From an uncultured Rhodospirillaceae bacterium (GTDB lineage Bacteria; Pseudomonadota; Alphaproteobacteria; Rhodospirillales; UBA2165): a stretch of 5,871 nucleotides of DNA. The stretch is from NCBI GenBank assembly GCA_913054205.1, contig CAJXJM010000177.1, forward strand, positions 1-5,871, written 5' to 3'. The position numbers were made by a program, and so were the translations under genes. Position 1 is the first letter of the stretch, and every line of letters starts with the position of its first letter. Below are positions 1-5,871 of this stretch, piece after piece. The notes under the pieces are model-generated. The model was given only the letters and a program-made list of their open reading frames with translations, did not search any database and had not been told where the DNA came from.

Positions 1-1031
1 CCAGCCGCAACCTCTCAAATCAGGTCGAAGATGAGGTGGTCGATGCCTTGGCCACTGCGGTCAAAGACAGTTACGAAAATCTTGCTCATCGATATTACAA
101 ATTAAAAGCAAAATGGCTTGGTGTGGAAGTGATGGATTACTGGGATCGCAATGCGCCGCTGCCGGAATCGGATGATGCTAAAATTTCTTGGAGCGATGCT
201 AAAGAAACTGTCCTCAAATCCTATAACGCGTTTGAACCACAATTGGGCGAAATTGCCGAGCAGTTTTTTGATAAATCTTGGATTGATGCCGATCCCAGGG
301 AGGGTAAAGACTCAGGTGCTTTTTCGCATCCCACAGTGCCGTCTGCCCATCCTTATATTCTCATGAATTATCATGGCAAAACGCGTGATGTGATGACCTT
401 GGCGCATGAGTTGGGGCATGGTGTGCATCAAATATTAGCGGCCCCGCACGGGCATTTTCTCTCGGACACGCCGCTCACATTGGCGGAAACCGCGTCTGTC
501 TTCGGTGAAATGCTGACCTTTAGGGGCATGTTAGATACGGCGGCGGATGAAAAACAGCGCCGGATTATGTTGGCCTCCAAAGTTGAGGACATGTTGAACA
601 CGGTTGTCCGCCAGGTTGCTTTTTATACATTTGAAGAACGGCTTCATGATGAGCGCCGCAAAGGCGAGCTTAGCGCCGATCGTCTAGGCGAGATATGGAT
701 GGATGTTCAAACCGAAAGCCTCGGCCCGGCGTTCCGCTTTGATGAGGAATATCGCCATTTCTGGGCCTACATTCCGCACTTTATCCATTCTCCTTTCTAC
801 GTTTATGCTTATGCCTTTGGTGATTGTCTGGTGAATTCGCTCTATGACGTTTTCCAAGAAGGTCATCCAGGTTTCCGCGATAAATATCTCGACATGTTAA
901 AGGCCGGCGGCACGCTGCGGCACAAGGAATTGCTGGCACCCTTTGGGTTAGATGCCAGCGATCCTGCCTTTTGGCAGCGCGGGCTGGGTGTTGTGTCGGG
1001 CTTTGTCGACGAGTTGGAGCAAAGCCTCTAA
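1..1031 (+). CDS. pepF: M3-family oligoendopeptidase F, 5' end outside window (partial)
   Basis: This is the C-terminal part of a zinc metallopeptidase of the M3 (thimet/oligoendopeptidase F) family, which cleaves short peptides, usually in the cytoplasm. The frame is open from base 3 to the TAA at 1029-1031, about 342 residues. PepF proteins are usually around 600 residues, so slightly less than half is cut off on the left. The first in-frame GTG, at 36, is not the start, because family-like sequence (RNLSNQVEDE) continues upstream of it. The zinc motif HELGH is encoded at 405-419. The ETASVFGE segment about 23 residues later probably supplies the third, glutamate ligand. Near the C-terminus, HSPFYVYAYAFGD matches the conserved substrate-pocket region of PepF. 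All catalytic parts in the window look intact. The next gene starts 8 bases downstream on the same strand, so the two are probably co-transcribed. Family assignment is secure; the physiological substrate is unknown. Confidence 0.93.
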   Translation, partial: SRNLSNQVEDEVVDALATAVKDSYENLAHRYYKLKAKWLGVEVMDYWDRNAPLPESDDAKISWSDAKETVLKSYNAFEPQLGEIAEQFFDKSWIDADPREGKDSGAFSHPTVPSAHPYILMNYHGKTRDVMTLAHELGHGVHQILAAPHGHFLSDTPLTLAETASVFGEMLTFRGMLDTAADEKQRRIMLASKVEDMLNTVVRQVAFYTFEERLHDERRKGELSADRLGEIWMDVQTESLGPAFRFDEEYRHFWAYIPHFIHSPFYVYAYAFGDCLVNSLYDVFQEGHPGFRDKYLDMLKAGGTLRHKELLAPFGLDASDPAFWQRGLGVVSGFVDELEQSL

Positions 1032-1039
1032 GGTATCCT

Positions 1040-2383
1040 ATGGCCGATGAAAACAGTTTAGGTGGACGGGTACGGCGGTATGCGAAAGTCGGCAAGGCGG
1101 TTGGCGGTCTCGCTGCGCGTTTGGCCGGCGAGCGCTATCTCGGGATTAAAATTGATCGATTAGAGCACGCATCGGATTTAAAGGTTGCTCTGGGTGGTCT
1201 GAAAGGCCCGGTGATGAAAGTCGCACAAATCCTTTCAACAATCCCAAATGCACTGCCGCCCGAATACGCCGATCAATTGGCGGAGCTCCAGGCCAATGCG
1301 CCGTCTATGGGGTGGCGATTTGTTAAACGGCGGATGTCGGGCGAGCTGGGGGACGACTGGCATTCCAAATTATCTGATTTTGGGCAGGAAGCAGCGGCGG
1401 CGGCGTCGCTCGGCCAGGTTCATAAGGCAAAGACTTTAGAGGGCCGCGAAATCGCCTGCAAACTTCAGTACCCTGACATGCAATCTGTTGTTGAGGCCGA
1501 TCTGCGCCAGTTGAAATTGGTATTTGATATCTATCGCCGCTATGACAAGGCGATTGATCCGACGGCCATTCACAAAGAACTGTCGGCGCGCCTGCGGGAA
1601 GAATTGGATTATGTTCGAGAGGCCAAACAGATCCGGCTTTATCAGGAAATGCTCAGCGGCGAAATACAGGTGCATGTGCCGGAAGTCGTTGAAGAGCTTT
1701 GCACCGAACGTCTGGTCAGTATGACGTGGCTTGAGGGGACACCGTTGCTTCCCTATATCGAGCAACATCCAGATGCCGCGGATCGAAACAAGGTGGCGCT
1801 CAACATGTTTCGGGCCTGGTATGTGCCGCTGTACAATTACGGTGTGATCCACGGCGATCCTCATCTCGGAAATTATACTGTGCGCGAAGATGGCTCGATC
1901 AATCTGCTGGATTATGGCTGCATTCGCGTGTTTGAGCCTTCTTTTGTGAGCGGCGTGATCAATCTTTATATGGCGCTTAGAGACGATAATCCCGACTTGG
2001 CAGTTCACGCCTACGAGACCTGGGGCTTTGAAAATCTCAATCAGGAAACAATCGATATCCTGAATATATGGGCAGAATTTGTTTACGCCCCCTTGCTTGA
2101 AGACAGGGTTCGCCATATTCAGGAGCGCGATGGTGCCTATGGCCGGGGCGTTGCCCATAAAGTGCGCGAAGAACTTCATCGCATCGGCGGAATTGCGCCG
2201 CCACCGGAATTTGTGCTGATGGACCGCGCTGCCATTGGCCTGGGTTCGGTCTTCACCCATTTACGGGCAGAAGTGAATTGGCATCAAATTTTCCACGAAT
2301 TGATCGACGATTTTGATGAGAAAACACTGGCGAAGAACCAAGCGGCGGTGTTTAAGAAAGTTCACCTGACGAAACCAGCTTAA
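1040..2383 (+). CDS. ABC1/AarF-family atypical protein kinase (UbiB-like)
   Basis: This encodes a 447-residue member of the ABC1/ADCK/UbiB atypical kinase family, linked in other organisms to ubiquinone biosynthesis and lipid homeostasis. Visible motifs in order are KVAQ (60-63, the family's KxGQ position), an alanine-rich loop (AAAAAS, 118-123) replacing the usual glycine-rich loop, a probable ATP-binding lysine K141 (ACKLQYP), the ExD pair E152/D154, the catalytic-loop motif HGDPHLGN (271-278) and the metal-binding DYG (291-293). I chose the ATG at 1040 because AAGG at 1030-1033 sits at Shine-Dalgarno distance and the product then begins like a family N-terminus. An open frame back to 971 lies inside the upstream peptidase gene and adds an unlikely Cys/Arg-rich leader. 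No C-terminal transmembrane helices are visible. True proteobacterial UbiB has them and is longer, so this looks like a soluble AarF paralogue, and I give no symbol. The role in quinone metabolism is inferred from the family only. Confidence 0.92.
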   Translation: MADENSLGGRVRRYAKVGKAVGGLAARLAGERYLGIKIDRLEHASDLKVALGGLKGPVMKVAQILSTIPNALPPEYADQLAELQANAPSMGWRFVKRRMSGELGDDWHSKLSDFGQEAAAAASLGQVHKAKTLEGREIACKLQYPDMQSVVEADLRQLKLVFDIYRRYDKAIDPTAIHKELSARLREELDYVREAKQIRLYQEMLSGEIQVHVPEVVEELCTERLVSMTWLEGTPLLPYIEQHPDAADRNKVALNMFRAWYVPLYNYGVIHGDPHLGNYTVREDGSINLLDYGCIRVFEPSFVSGVINLYMALRDDNPDLAVHAYETWGFENLNQETIDILNIWAEFVYAPLLEDRVRHIQERDGAYGRGVAHKVREELHRIGGIAPPPEFVLMDRAAIGLGSVFTHLRAEVNWHQIFHELIDDFDEKTLAKNQAAVFKKVHLTKPA

Positions 2384-2405
2384 AATGTCGATTTTCTCTG
2401 TCATA

Positions 2406-2431
2406 TTGACGCTTGCAAATCCCCTTAAAAT
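2406..2431 (+). promoter_or_regulatory. Weak candidate promoter for pntAA-pntAB-pntB
   Basis: The 119-base gap between the kinase gene and pntAA is the only non-coding space where the pnt operon could have its own promoter. TTGACG at 2406-2411 is a good -35-like hexamer. The best -10-like hexamer, TAAAAT at 2426-2431, lies only 14 bases away, shorter than the usual 16-18. This is a candidate only. No clear operator or riboswitch-like structure was seen in the gap, and co-transcription from upstream is equally possible. Confidence 0.22.
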
Positions 2432-2490
2432 CGTCATCTTACGCCCAGTTTTTTGGTCAAAAGTCTAAACTCAATCCCAACCGATATTCC

Positions 2491-2496
2491 AGGGGG
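2491..2496 (+). promoter_or_regulatory. Shine-Dalgarno site that fixes the pntAA start
   Basis: AGGGGG ends six bases before the ATG at 2503. It favours that ATG over the upstream in-frame TTG at 2413, which would add 30 residues with no resemblance to a transhydrogenase N-terminus. Confidence 0.75.
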
Positions 2497-2502
2497 AAAA
2501 GA

Positions 2503-3651
2503 ATGAAAATTGCAGTGCCCAAGGAGCGGCTCTCAGATGAGTTACGCGTCGCGGCCTCACCCGATTCTATTAAAAAACTTAACGCTTTAGGATTTGATGT
2601 CACCATTGAAGCCGGTGCCGGAGAGGGCGCCTCGTTTAGCGATGACGCTTTGAAAGAAGCGGGCGCAACAATTAGCTCGGATGCTAGTTCAGCCATTCAA
2701 GGAAGCGACATTGTTCTTAAAATAAGAGGCCCGGTGGCGGACGCCGGGGACGATTTGTCGCAATATACCAGCAGTACTATTCTCATCGCCAGCCTATCGG
2801 CGCTTGGCAATATCGAAGCGATGGAAAAACTGGCAGCGACCGGGGTCACGGCATTTGCGATGGAGTTGTTGCCGCGCATCACGCGGGCGCAATCGATGGA
2901 TATCCTTTCCTCACAAAGTAATCTGGCTGGCTATAAAGCTGTGCTGGATGCAGCCTCTGAATTGGGCCGAGCTTATCCAATGATGATGACAGCAGCAGGA
3001 ACAATCCGGCCGGCAAAGGTCTTTATCATGGGTGTGGGTGTCGCAGGGTTGCAGGCGATTGCCACTGCCAAGCGCCTGGGCGCGGTTGTCACCGCAACCG
3101 ATGTCAGGCCGGCAACCAAAGAACAAGTCGAAAGCTTGGGTGGTAAATTCCTCGAAGTTGATCCTGAAATGGAAAAAGATGCGCAGACCGAAGGTGGATA
3201 TGCCAAGGAAATGCCGCCGGAATATTTCGAAAAGCAAAAGCAAGTTGTTGCCGAACATATCAAAAAGCAAGATGTGGTTATTACGACAGCACTTATCCCA
3301 GGTCGCTCAGCTCCTGTGCTGGTGACGGCAGAAATGGTCGCCTCAATGCCGGACGGAGCGGTAATTGTTGATCTGGCTGTTGAGGCCGGCGGCAATTGCC
3401 CGCTTTCTGAACTCGGTAAAATCGTCAAAAAAGACGGTGTCAGCATTATAGGTCATGCCAATGTGCCGAGCCGGATTGCTGAAGACGCAAGTCAGCTATT
3501 TGCTAAAAATCTCGTCAACTTCATCACGCCTCTCGTTGATCCAGAGACCAAATCTCTCAACATCGACTGGGAAGACGAAATCATTCAAGGAACGCTGGTG
3601 TGTAAGGATGGCAAAGTTGTCCATCCTCGCCTTACCGGCGAAGGAAGTTAA
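2503..3651 (+). CDS. pntAA: NAD(P) transhydrogenase subunit alpha part 1 (domain I, NAD(H)-binding)
   Basis: This encodes a 382-residue soluble subunit (domain I) of the Re/Si-specific proton-translocating nicotinamide nucleotide transhydrogenase. It binds NADH on the cytoplasmic face and donates hydride to NADP+ held by domain III. The N-terminus MKIAVPKERL is typical of the family. R125, Q130, D133 and S136 (segment RITRAQSMDILSS) correspond, two residues offset, to the R127/Q132/D135/S138 nicotinamide-site residues of the R. rubrum protein. The Rossmann motif GVGVAG is at 177-182, followed by D200 at the end of the next strand (ATDVRP), which suits NAD(H). The mobile loop is present, with Y233 in GGYAKEM. 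Length matches the three-gene form of the enzyme (about 380 residues), not the roughly 510-residue fused PntA of E. coli. The stop is two bases before pntAB, and no catalytic residue appears changed. Confidence 0.97.
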   Translation: MKIAVPKERLSDELRVAASPDSIKKLNALGFDVTIEAGAGEGASFSDDALKEAGATISSDASSAIQGSDIVLKIRGPVADAGDDLSQYTSSTILIASLSALGNIEAMEKLAATGVTAFAMELLPRITRAQSMDILSSQSNLAGYKAVLDAASELGRAYPMMMTAAGTIRPAKVFIMGVGVAGLQAIATAKRLGAVVTATDVRPATKEQVESLGGKFLEVDPEMEKDAQTEGGYAKEMPPEYFEKQKQVVAEHIKKQDVVITTALIPGRSAPVLVTAEMVASMPDGAVIVDLAVEAGGNCPLSELGKIVKKDGVSIIGHANVPSRIAEDASQLFAKNLVNFITPLVDPETKSLNIDWEDEIIQGTLVCKDGKVVHPRLTGEGS

Positions 3652-3653
3652 TC

Positions 3654-4004
3654 ATGAGTACAGATAAATTGGCTGCTAAAGCAGCAGAGGCCGCGTCATC
3701 CGGCGATCCTTTTATATTTATGTTTACGGTCTTTGTTCTGGCCGTGTTCATTGGATTTTTTGTGGTTTGGAGTGTGACACCCGCGTTGCACTCGCCGCTG
3801 ATGAGTGTGACCAATGCGGTATCTTCCGTGATCATCGTTGGCGCGCTGATTGCAGCCGGGCCGGCTGATATGGGGTTCTCCAAAGTCATGGGCTTTGCTG
3901 CCGTGATTTTGGCATCGGTGAACATCTTTGGTGGATTTATTGTCACCAACCGAATGTTGGCGATGTTTAAAAAGAAACCTAAAAAAGTGGAGGCCGGCAA
4001 ATGA
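3654..4004 (+). CDS. pntAB: NAD(P) transhydrogenase subunit alpha part 2 (domain II, membrane)
   Basis: This encodes a 116-residue inner-membrane protein forming the alpha-side part of the proton-conducting domain II. A polar N-terminal stretch (about 1-18) is followed by three hydrophobic segments at roughly 20-40, 53-69 and 75-96, and a basic cytoplasmic tail (KKKPKK). The signature segments TPALHSPLMSVTNA (42-55) and ASVNIFGGFIVT (87-98) are characteristic of this subunit. In E. coli-type enzymes the same helices are fused to the C-terminus of PntA; here they are a separate gene. AAGGAAG at 3641-3647, overlapping the end of pntAA, is a good ribosome binding site for the ATG at 3654. The TGA stop overlaps the start of pntB (ATGA at 4001-4004), which implies translational coupling and fits fixed subunit ratios. 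Confidence 0.96.
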   Translation: MSTDKLAAKAAEAASSGDPFIFMFTVFVLAVFIGFFVVWSVTPALHSPLMSVTNAVSSVIIVGALIAAGPADMGFSKVMGFAAVILASVNIFGGFIVTNRMLAMFKKKPKKVEAGK

Positions 4005-5395
4005 GCGAGTCAATCACAGGATTTGCCTATCTCGCGGCAGCAGTCTGCTTCATTTTAGCATTGCGCGGATTAAGCTCACCGGAAAGCGCCCGTAGAGGTG
4101 TTGGCCTTGGTGTCATCGGCATGGTCATTGCCATCGGTACCACGCTTGCGGATCCAACCGTTATGAGCTTCGAGTTGATTATTGCCGGTGTTGTCATCGG
4201 TGGTGCGATCGGAACCGTGGTTGCTCTTAAAATTGAGATGACGGCGTTGCCGCAATTGGTCGCGGCCTTCCACTCACTCGTTGGTTTGGCTGCGGTGTTT
4301 GTCGCAGCAGCAGCGTTTTTTGCACCCGAAGCTTATGGCATTGGCGTACTTGGCAACATTCAGGCTGCCAGCCTAATTGAGATGTCGGTCGGCGCGGCGA
4401 TTGGTGCGATTACCTTCTCAGGCTCGCTGATCGCTTTTGGTAAGCTGCAAGGCGTCCTCAGTGGATCGCCTTTGGTATTTACCGGCCAACACGCGCTGAA
4501 CGCTCTTCTCGGCATTGCCCTGGTCGCATCCGTTGTATGGTTGGTGCAATCGAATGATCCGAATGCGTTCTGGGCTGTAGTCGCATTGTCGATAATCCTC
4601 GGCTTCACAATCATCTTGCCGATCGGCGGTGCCGATATGCCGGTCGTGGTCTCAATGCTGAACTCCTATTCAGGTTGGGCGGCGTGCGGTATTGGCTTTA
4701 CCCTTAGCAATACCGCGTTGATCGTCACAGGTGCGCTTGTCGGCTCCTCTGGTGCGATTTTGAGCTATATCATGTGTAAAGGCATGAACCGGTCGATCTT
4801 TAACGTTCTGCTCGGTGGTTTTGGCGGTGAAGTTGCTGGCCCAGCGGCTGGCGGTGGCGGCGAAGGCAAAGCCGTTAAATCCGGCAGCGGCGATGATGCG
4901 GCTTTCATTATGAGGAACGCCAGCAAAGTCATCATCGTGCCGGGTTATGGCATGGCCGTTGCGCAAGCTCAGCATGCGCTCCGTGAAATGGGCGATCTTT
5001 TGAAGGCAGAAGGCGTCGATGTGTCTTACGCTATCCACCCTGTTGCCGGCCGTATGCCGGGCCACATGAACGTGCTCCTGGCAGAGGCCAACGTGCCCTA
5101 TGACGAAGTGTTTGAGCTCGAAGAGATCAACACCCAGTTCGCCACAGCGGATGTTGCTTTTGTCATTGGAGCCAATGATGTGACCAACCCAGCGGCTAAA
5201 ACCGATCCAACCAGTGCTATCTATGGCATGCCGATCCTCGAAGTCGAGAACGCCGGCACGGTGCTGTTCATCAAACGCTCAATGGCATCTGGTTATGCTG
5301 GCGTCGATAACGAATTGTTCTTCCGGGATAACACCATGATGCTATTTTCGGATGCCAAGGCAATGACGGAGAGCATTGTTCAAGCTCTTGGATAA
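4001..5395 (+). CDS. pntB: NAD(P) transhydrogenase subunit beta (domains II and III, NADP(H)-binding)
   Basis: This encodes a 464-residue subunit that completes the proton channel and binds NADP(H). Residues 1 to about 260 contain around nine hydrophobic helices. They include H91 (AAFHSLVG), matching E. coli beta-His91, and D212 and N221 (GADMPVVVSMLNSYSGW), near E. coli Asp213 and Asn222, all implicated in proton translocation. A glycine/alanine-rich linker (about 275-300) leads to domain III. Domain III has the dinucleotide motif GYGMAVAQAQ (315-324), HPVAGRMPGHMNV (346-358), GANDVTNPAA (390-399) and KRSMASGYAGVDNE (425-438), which hold NADP(H). The ATG overlaps the pntAB stop, and GGAGG at 3989-3993 gives a good ribosome binding site. 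The length and sequence look complete, with no sign of frameshift. It is the last gene of the operon and is followed by a strong terminator. Confidence 0.97.
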   Translation: MSESITGFAYLAAAVCFILALRGLSSPESARRGVGLGVIGMVIAIGTTLADPTVMSFELIIAGVVIGGAIGTVVALKIEMTALPQLVAAFHSLVGLAAVFVAAAAFFAPEAYGIGVLGNIQAASLIEMSVGAAIGAITFSGSLIAFGKLQGVLSGSPLVFTGQHALNALLGIALVASVVWLVQSNDPNAFWAVVALSIILGFTIILPIGGADMPVVVSMLNSYSGWAACGIGFTLSNTALIVTGALVGSSGAILSYIMCKGMNRSIFNVLLGGFGGEVAGPAAGGGGEGKAVKSGSGDDAAFIMRNASKVIIVPGYGMAVAQAQHALREMGDLLKAEGVDVSYAIHPVAGRMPGHMNVLLAEANVPYDEVFELEEINTQFATADVAFVIGANDVTNPAAKTDPTSAIYGMPILEVENAGTVLFIKRSMASGYAGVDNELFFRDNTMMLFSDAKAMTESIVQALG

Positions 5396-5411
5396 ACTAA
5401 CTAAATAGAAG

Positions 5412-5456
5412 ATGCGAAAACGGTCCTCAATTAAGGACCGTTTTTTTTATTCGCAT
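5412..5456 (+). terminator. Rho-independent terminator of the pnt operon
   Basis: A perfect 7-bp GC-rich stem CGGTCCT (5421-5427) / AGGACCG (5434-5440) closes a 6-base loop. It is flanked by AAAA (5417-5420), which can pair with the first bases of an eight-T run (5441-5448). This is a textbook intrinsic terminator starting about 25 bases after the pntB stop. An outer complementary pair, ATGCGAA (5412-5418) and TTCGCAT (5450-5456), encloses it. On the minus strand the hairpin is followed by only four Ts, so it could also weakly stop transcription from the converging gene on the right. Confidence 0.92.
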
Positions 5457-5521
5457 TGCTCCCGAAGGCAGACACCAATTGTTTCAAGGACAAAGAGTCT
5501 GTTATTAGCCAGGAGCGGACG

Positions 5522-5871
5522 CTAACGGCTTCCGGGCTTGGTTTGCCCAACGTTGAATGATCTAATTTCTTCGAGGCTTAAAGTACGGATCGCGGGACCG
5601 GTGGCCGTCAACCAAGTACCGTCTGAACGACGGGTAATGTCAGGTTCGAGCCGTGGGTTGTGCGTAACAACGACGGTTCCTTCGCGGCTAACACCTACAT
5701 CCAATTCCAAAGTGCTGACGCCGATCGTCAAAGCACGGGCGAAGGCCGCCAAAGTATTTTCCGGCGCGAGGCCGCGTGCGCCGCGATGGCCCTGAACGTC
5801 AAAGTCCTGTGCCATAACTTCCATCGATAGGAATCCCGTTACAAATATCGCTGTCGCAATTTTACCAAGCA
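5522..5871 (-). CDS. Secreted glycerophosphodiester phosphodiesterase, C-terminally truncated (probable pseudogene), start at window edge
   Basis: This is the N-terminal part of a glycerophosphodiester phosphodiesterase, which hydrolyses glycerophosphodiesters to glycerol-3-phosphate and an alcohol. The frame is open from 5869 down to a TAG at 5522-5524, about 115 residues. It opens with a signal-peptide-like stretch (LGKIATAIFVTGFLS, then EVMA before QDF, a plausible AxA-type cleavage site), so the ATG at 5824 is probably internal. The last two window bases read TG on this strand, directly before this stretch, so the true start codon may be cut by the edge. Family motifs are GHRGARGLAPENT (first catalytic His-Arg and metal-ligand Glu), LELDVGV (Glu-x-Asp) and VVVTHNP (second His). 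The product stops after QTKPGSR. Such enzymes are usually about 250-350 residues, so most of the TIM barrel, including later metal and substrate residues, is missing. It is probably inactive. Family assignment is strong; gene status is inferred. Confidence 0.8.
   Translation of the reverse strand, partial: LGKIATAIFVTGFLSMEVMAQDFDVQGHRGARGLAPENTLAAFARALTIGVSTLELDVGVSREGTVVVTHNPRLEPDITRRSDGTWLTATGPAIRTLSLEEIRSFNVGQTKPGSR

Noticed and set aside
971..1039. In-frame upstream extension of the ABC1 kinase gene
   Set aside because: It lies inside the peptidase coding region, adds a leader unlike the family, and has a less suitable ribosome binding site than the ATG at 1040.
1436..2260. Open frame of 274 codons on the minus strand across the kinase gene
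   Set aside because: It is antisense to a clearly conserved gene, shows no recognisable motif, and is best explained as a by-product of the codon usage of the real gene.
2382..2395. Inverted repeat AAAAT-GTCG-ATTTT just after the kinase stop
   Set aside because: Only five A/T pairs with a 4-base loop and no adequate T-run; too weak to be called a terminator.
2413..2502. TTG start 30 codons before pntAA
   Set aside because: The added sequence has no family similarity, while the ATG at 2503 has a strong AGGGGG site and a typical N-terminus.
2973..3446. Open frame of 157 codons on the minus strand inside pntAA
   Set aside because: It is antisense to conserved transhydrogenase sequence, has low-complexity Ser/Thr/Ala-rich content and no domain.
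5457..5521. Possible attachment site or insertion scar between the terminator and the broken phosphodiesterase gene
   Set aside because: I saw no direct repeats, terminal inverted repeats or tRNA fragment in these 65 bases.
5538..5795. Plus-strand open frame of 85 codons over the phosphodiesterase gene
   Set aside because: The minus strand here encodes clear phosphodiesterase motifs; the plus-strand product resembles nothing I know.

Overview
The window reads as an ordinary piece of an alphaproteobacterial chromosome at moderate GC. The main evidence is a proton-translocating transhydrogenase split into three genes (pntAA, pntAB, pntB). Its residues track the Rhodospirillum rubrum enzyme closely, and PntB has 464 residues, the R. 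rubrum length as I remember it. The preceding oligoendopeptidase F and ABC1-kinase genes also fit an alphaproteobacterium. The species cannot be named from sequence alone.

Layout, left to right. Bases 1-1031 hold the 3' part of an M3-family oligoendopeptidase F gene that runs off the left edge. Eight bases after its stop, at 1040-2383, comes an ABC1/AarF-family atypical kinase gene, probably in the same transcript. A 119-base gap (2384-2502) has no convincing terminator and only a weak promoter candidate. Then follow pntAA (2503-3651), pntAB (3654-4004) and pntB (4001-5395), with a 2-base gap and then a 4-base ATGA overlap, each with a good Shine-Dalgarno site. A strong intrinsic terminator closes the operon at about 5412-5456. 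On the opposite strand, converging on it, is the start of a secreted glycerophosphodiester phosphodiesterase gene (5871 down to 5522). It begins at or just beyond the right edge and stops after about 115 codons, so most of the enzyme's barrel is missing.

The three Pnt proteins form one inner-membrane enzyme. PntAA is the soluble NAD(H)-binding domain I. PntAB and the N-terminal part of PntB form the membrane domain II, and the C-terminal part of PntB is the NADP(H)-binding domain III. It uses the proton-motive force to move hydride from NADH to NADP+, supplying NADPH for biosynthesis and redox defence. The peptidase and the ABC1 kinase have no obvious mechanistic link to it.

I found no mobile element, CRISPR array, RNA gene or undescribed multi-gene system. 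The observation most worth a second look is the truncated phosphodiesterase gene next to the pnt terminator. The rest is mainly careful start-site choice and small family-level variations.
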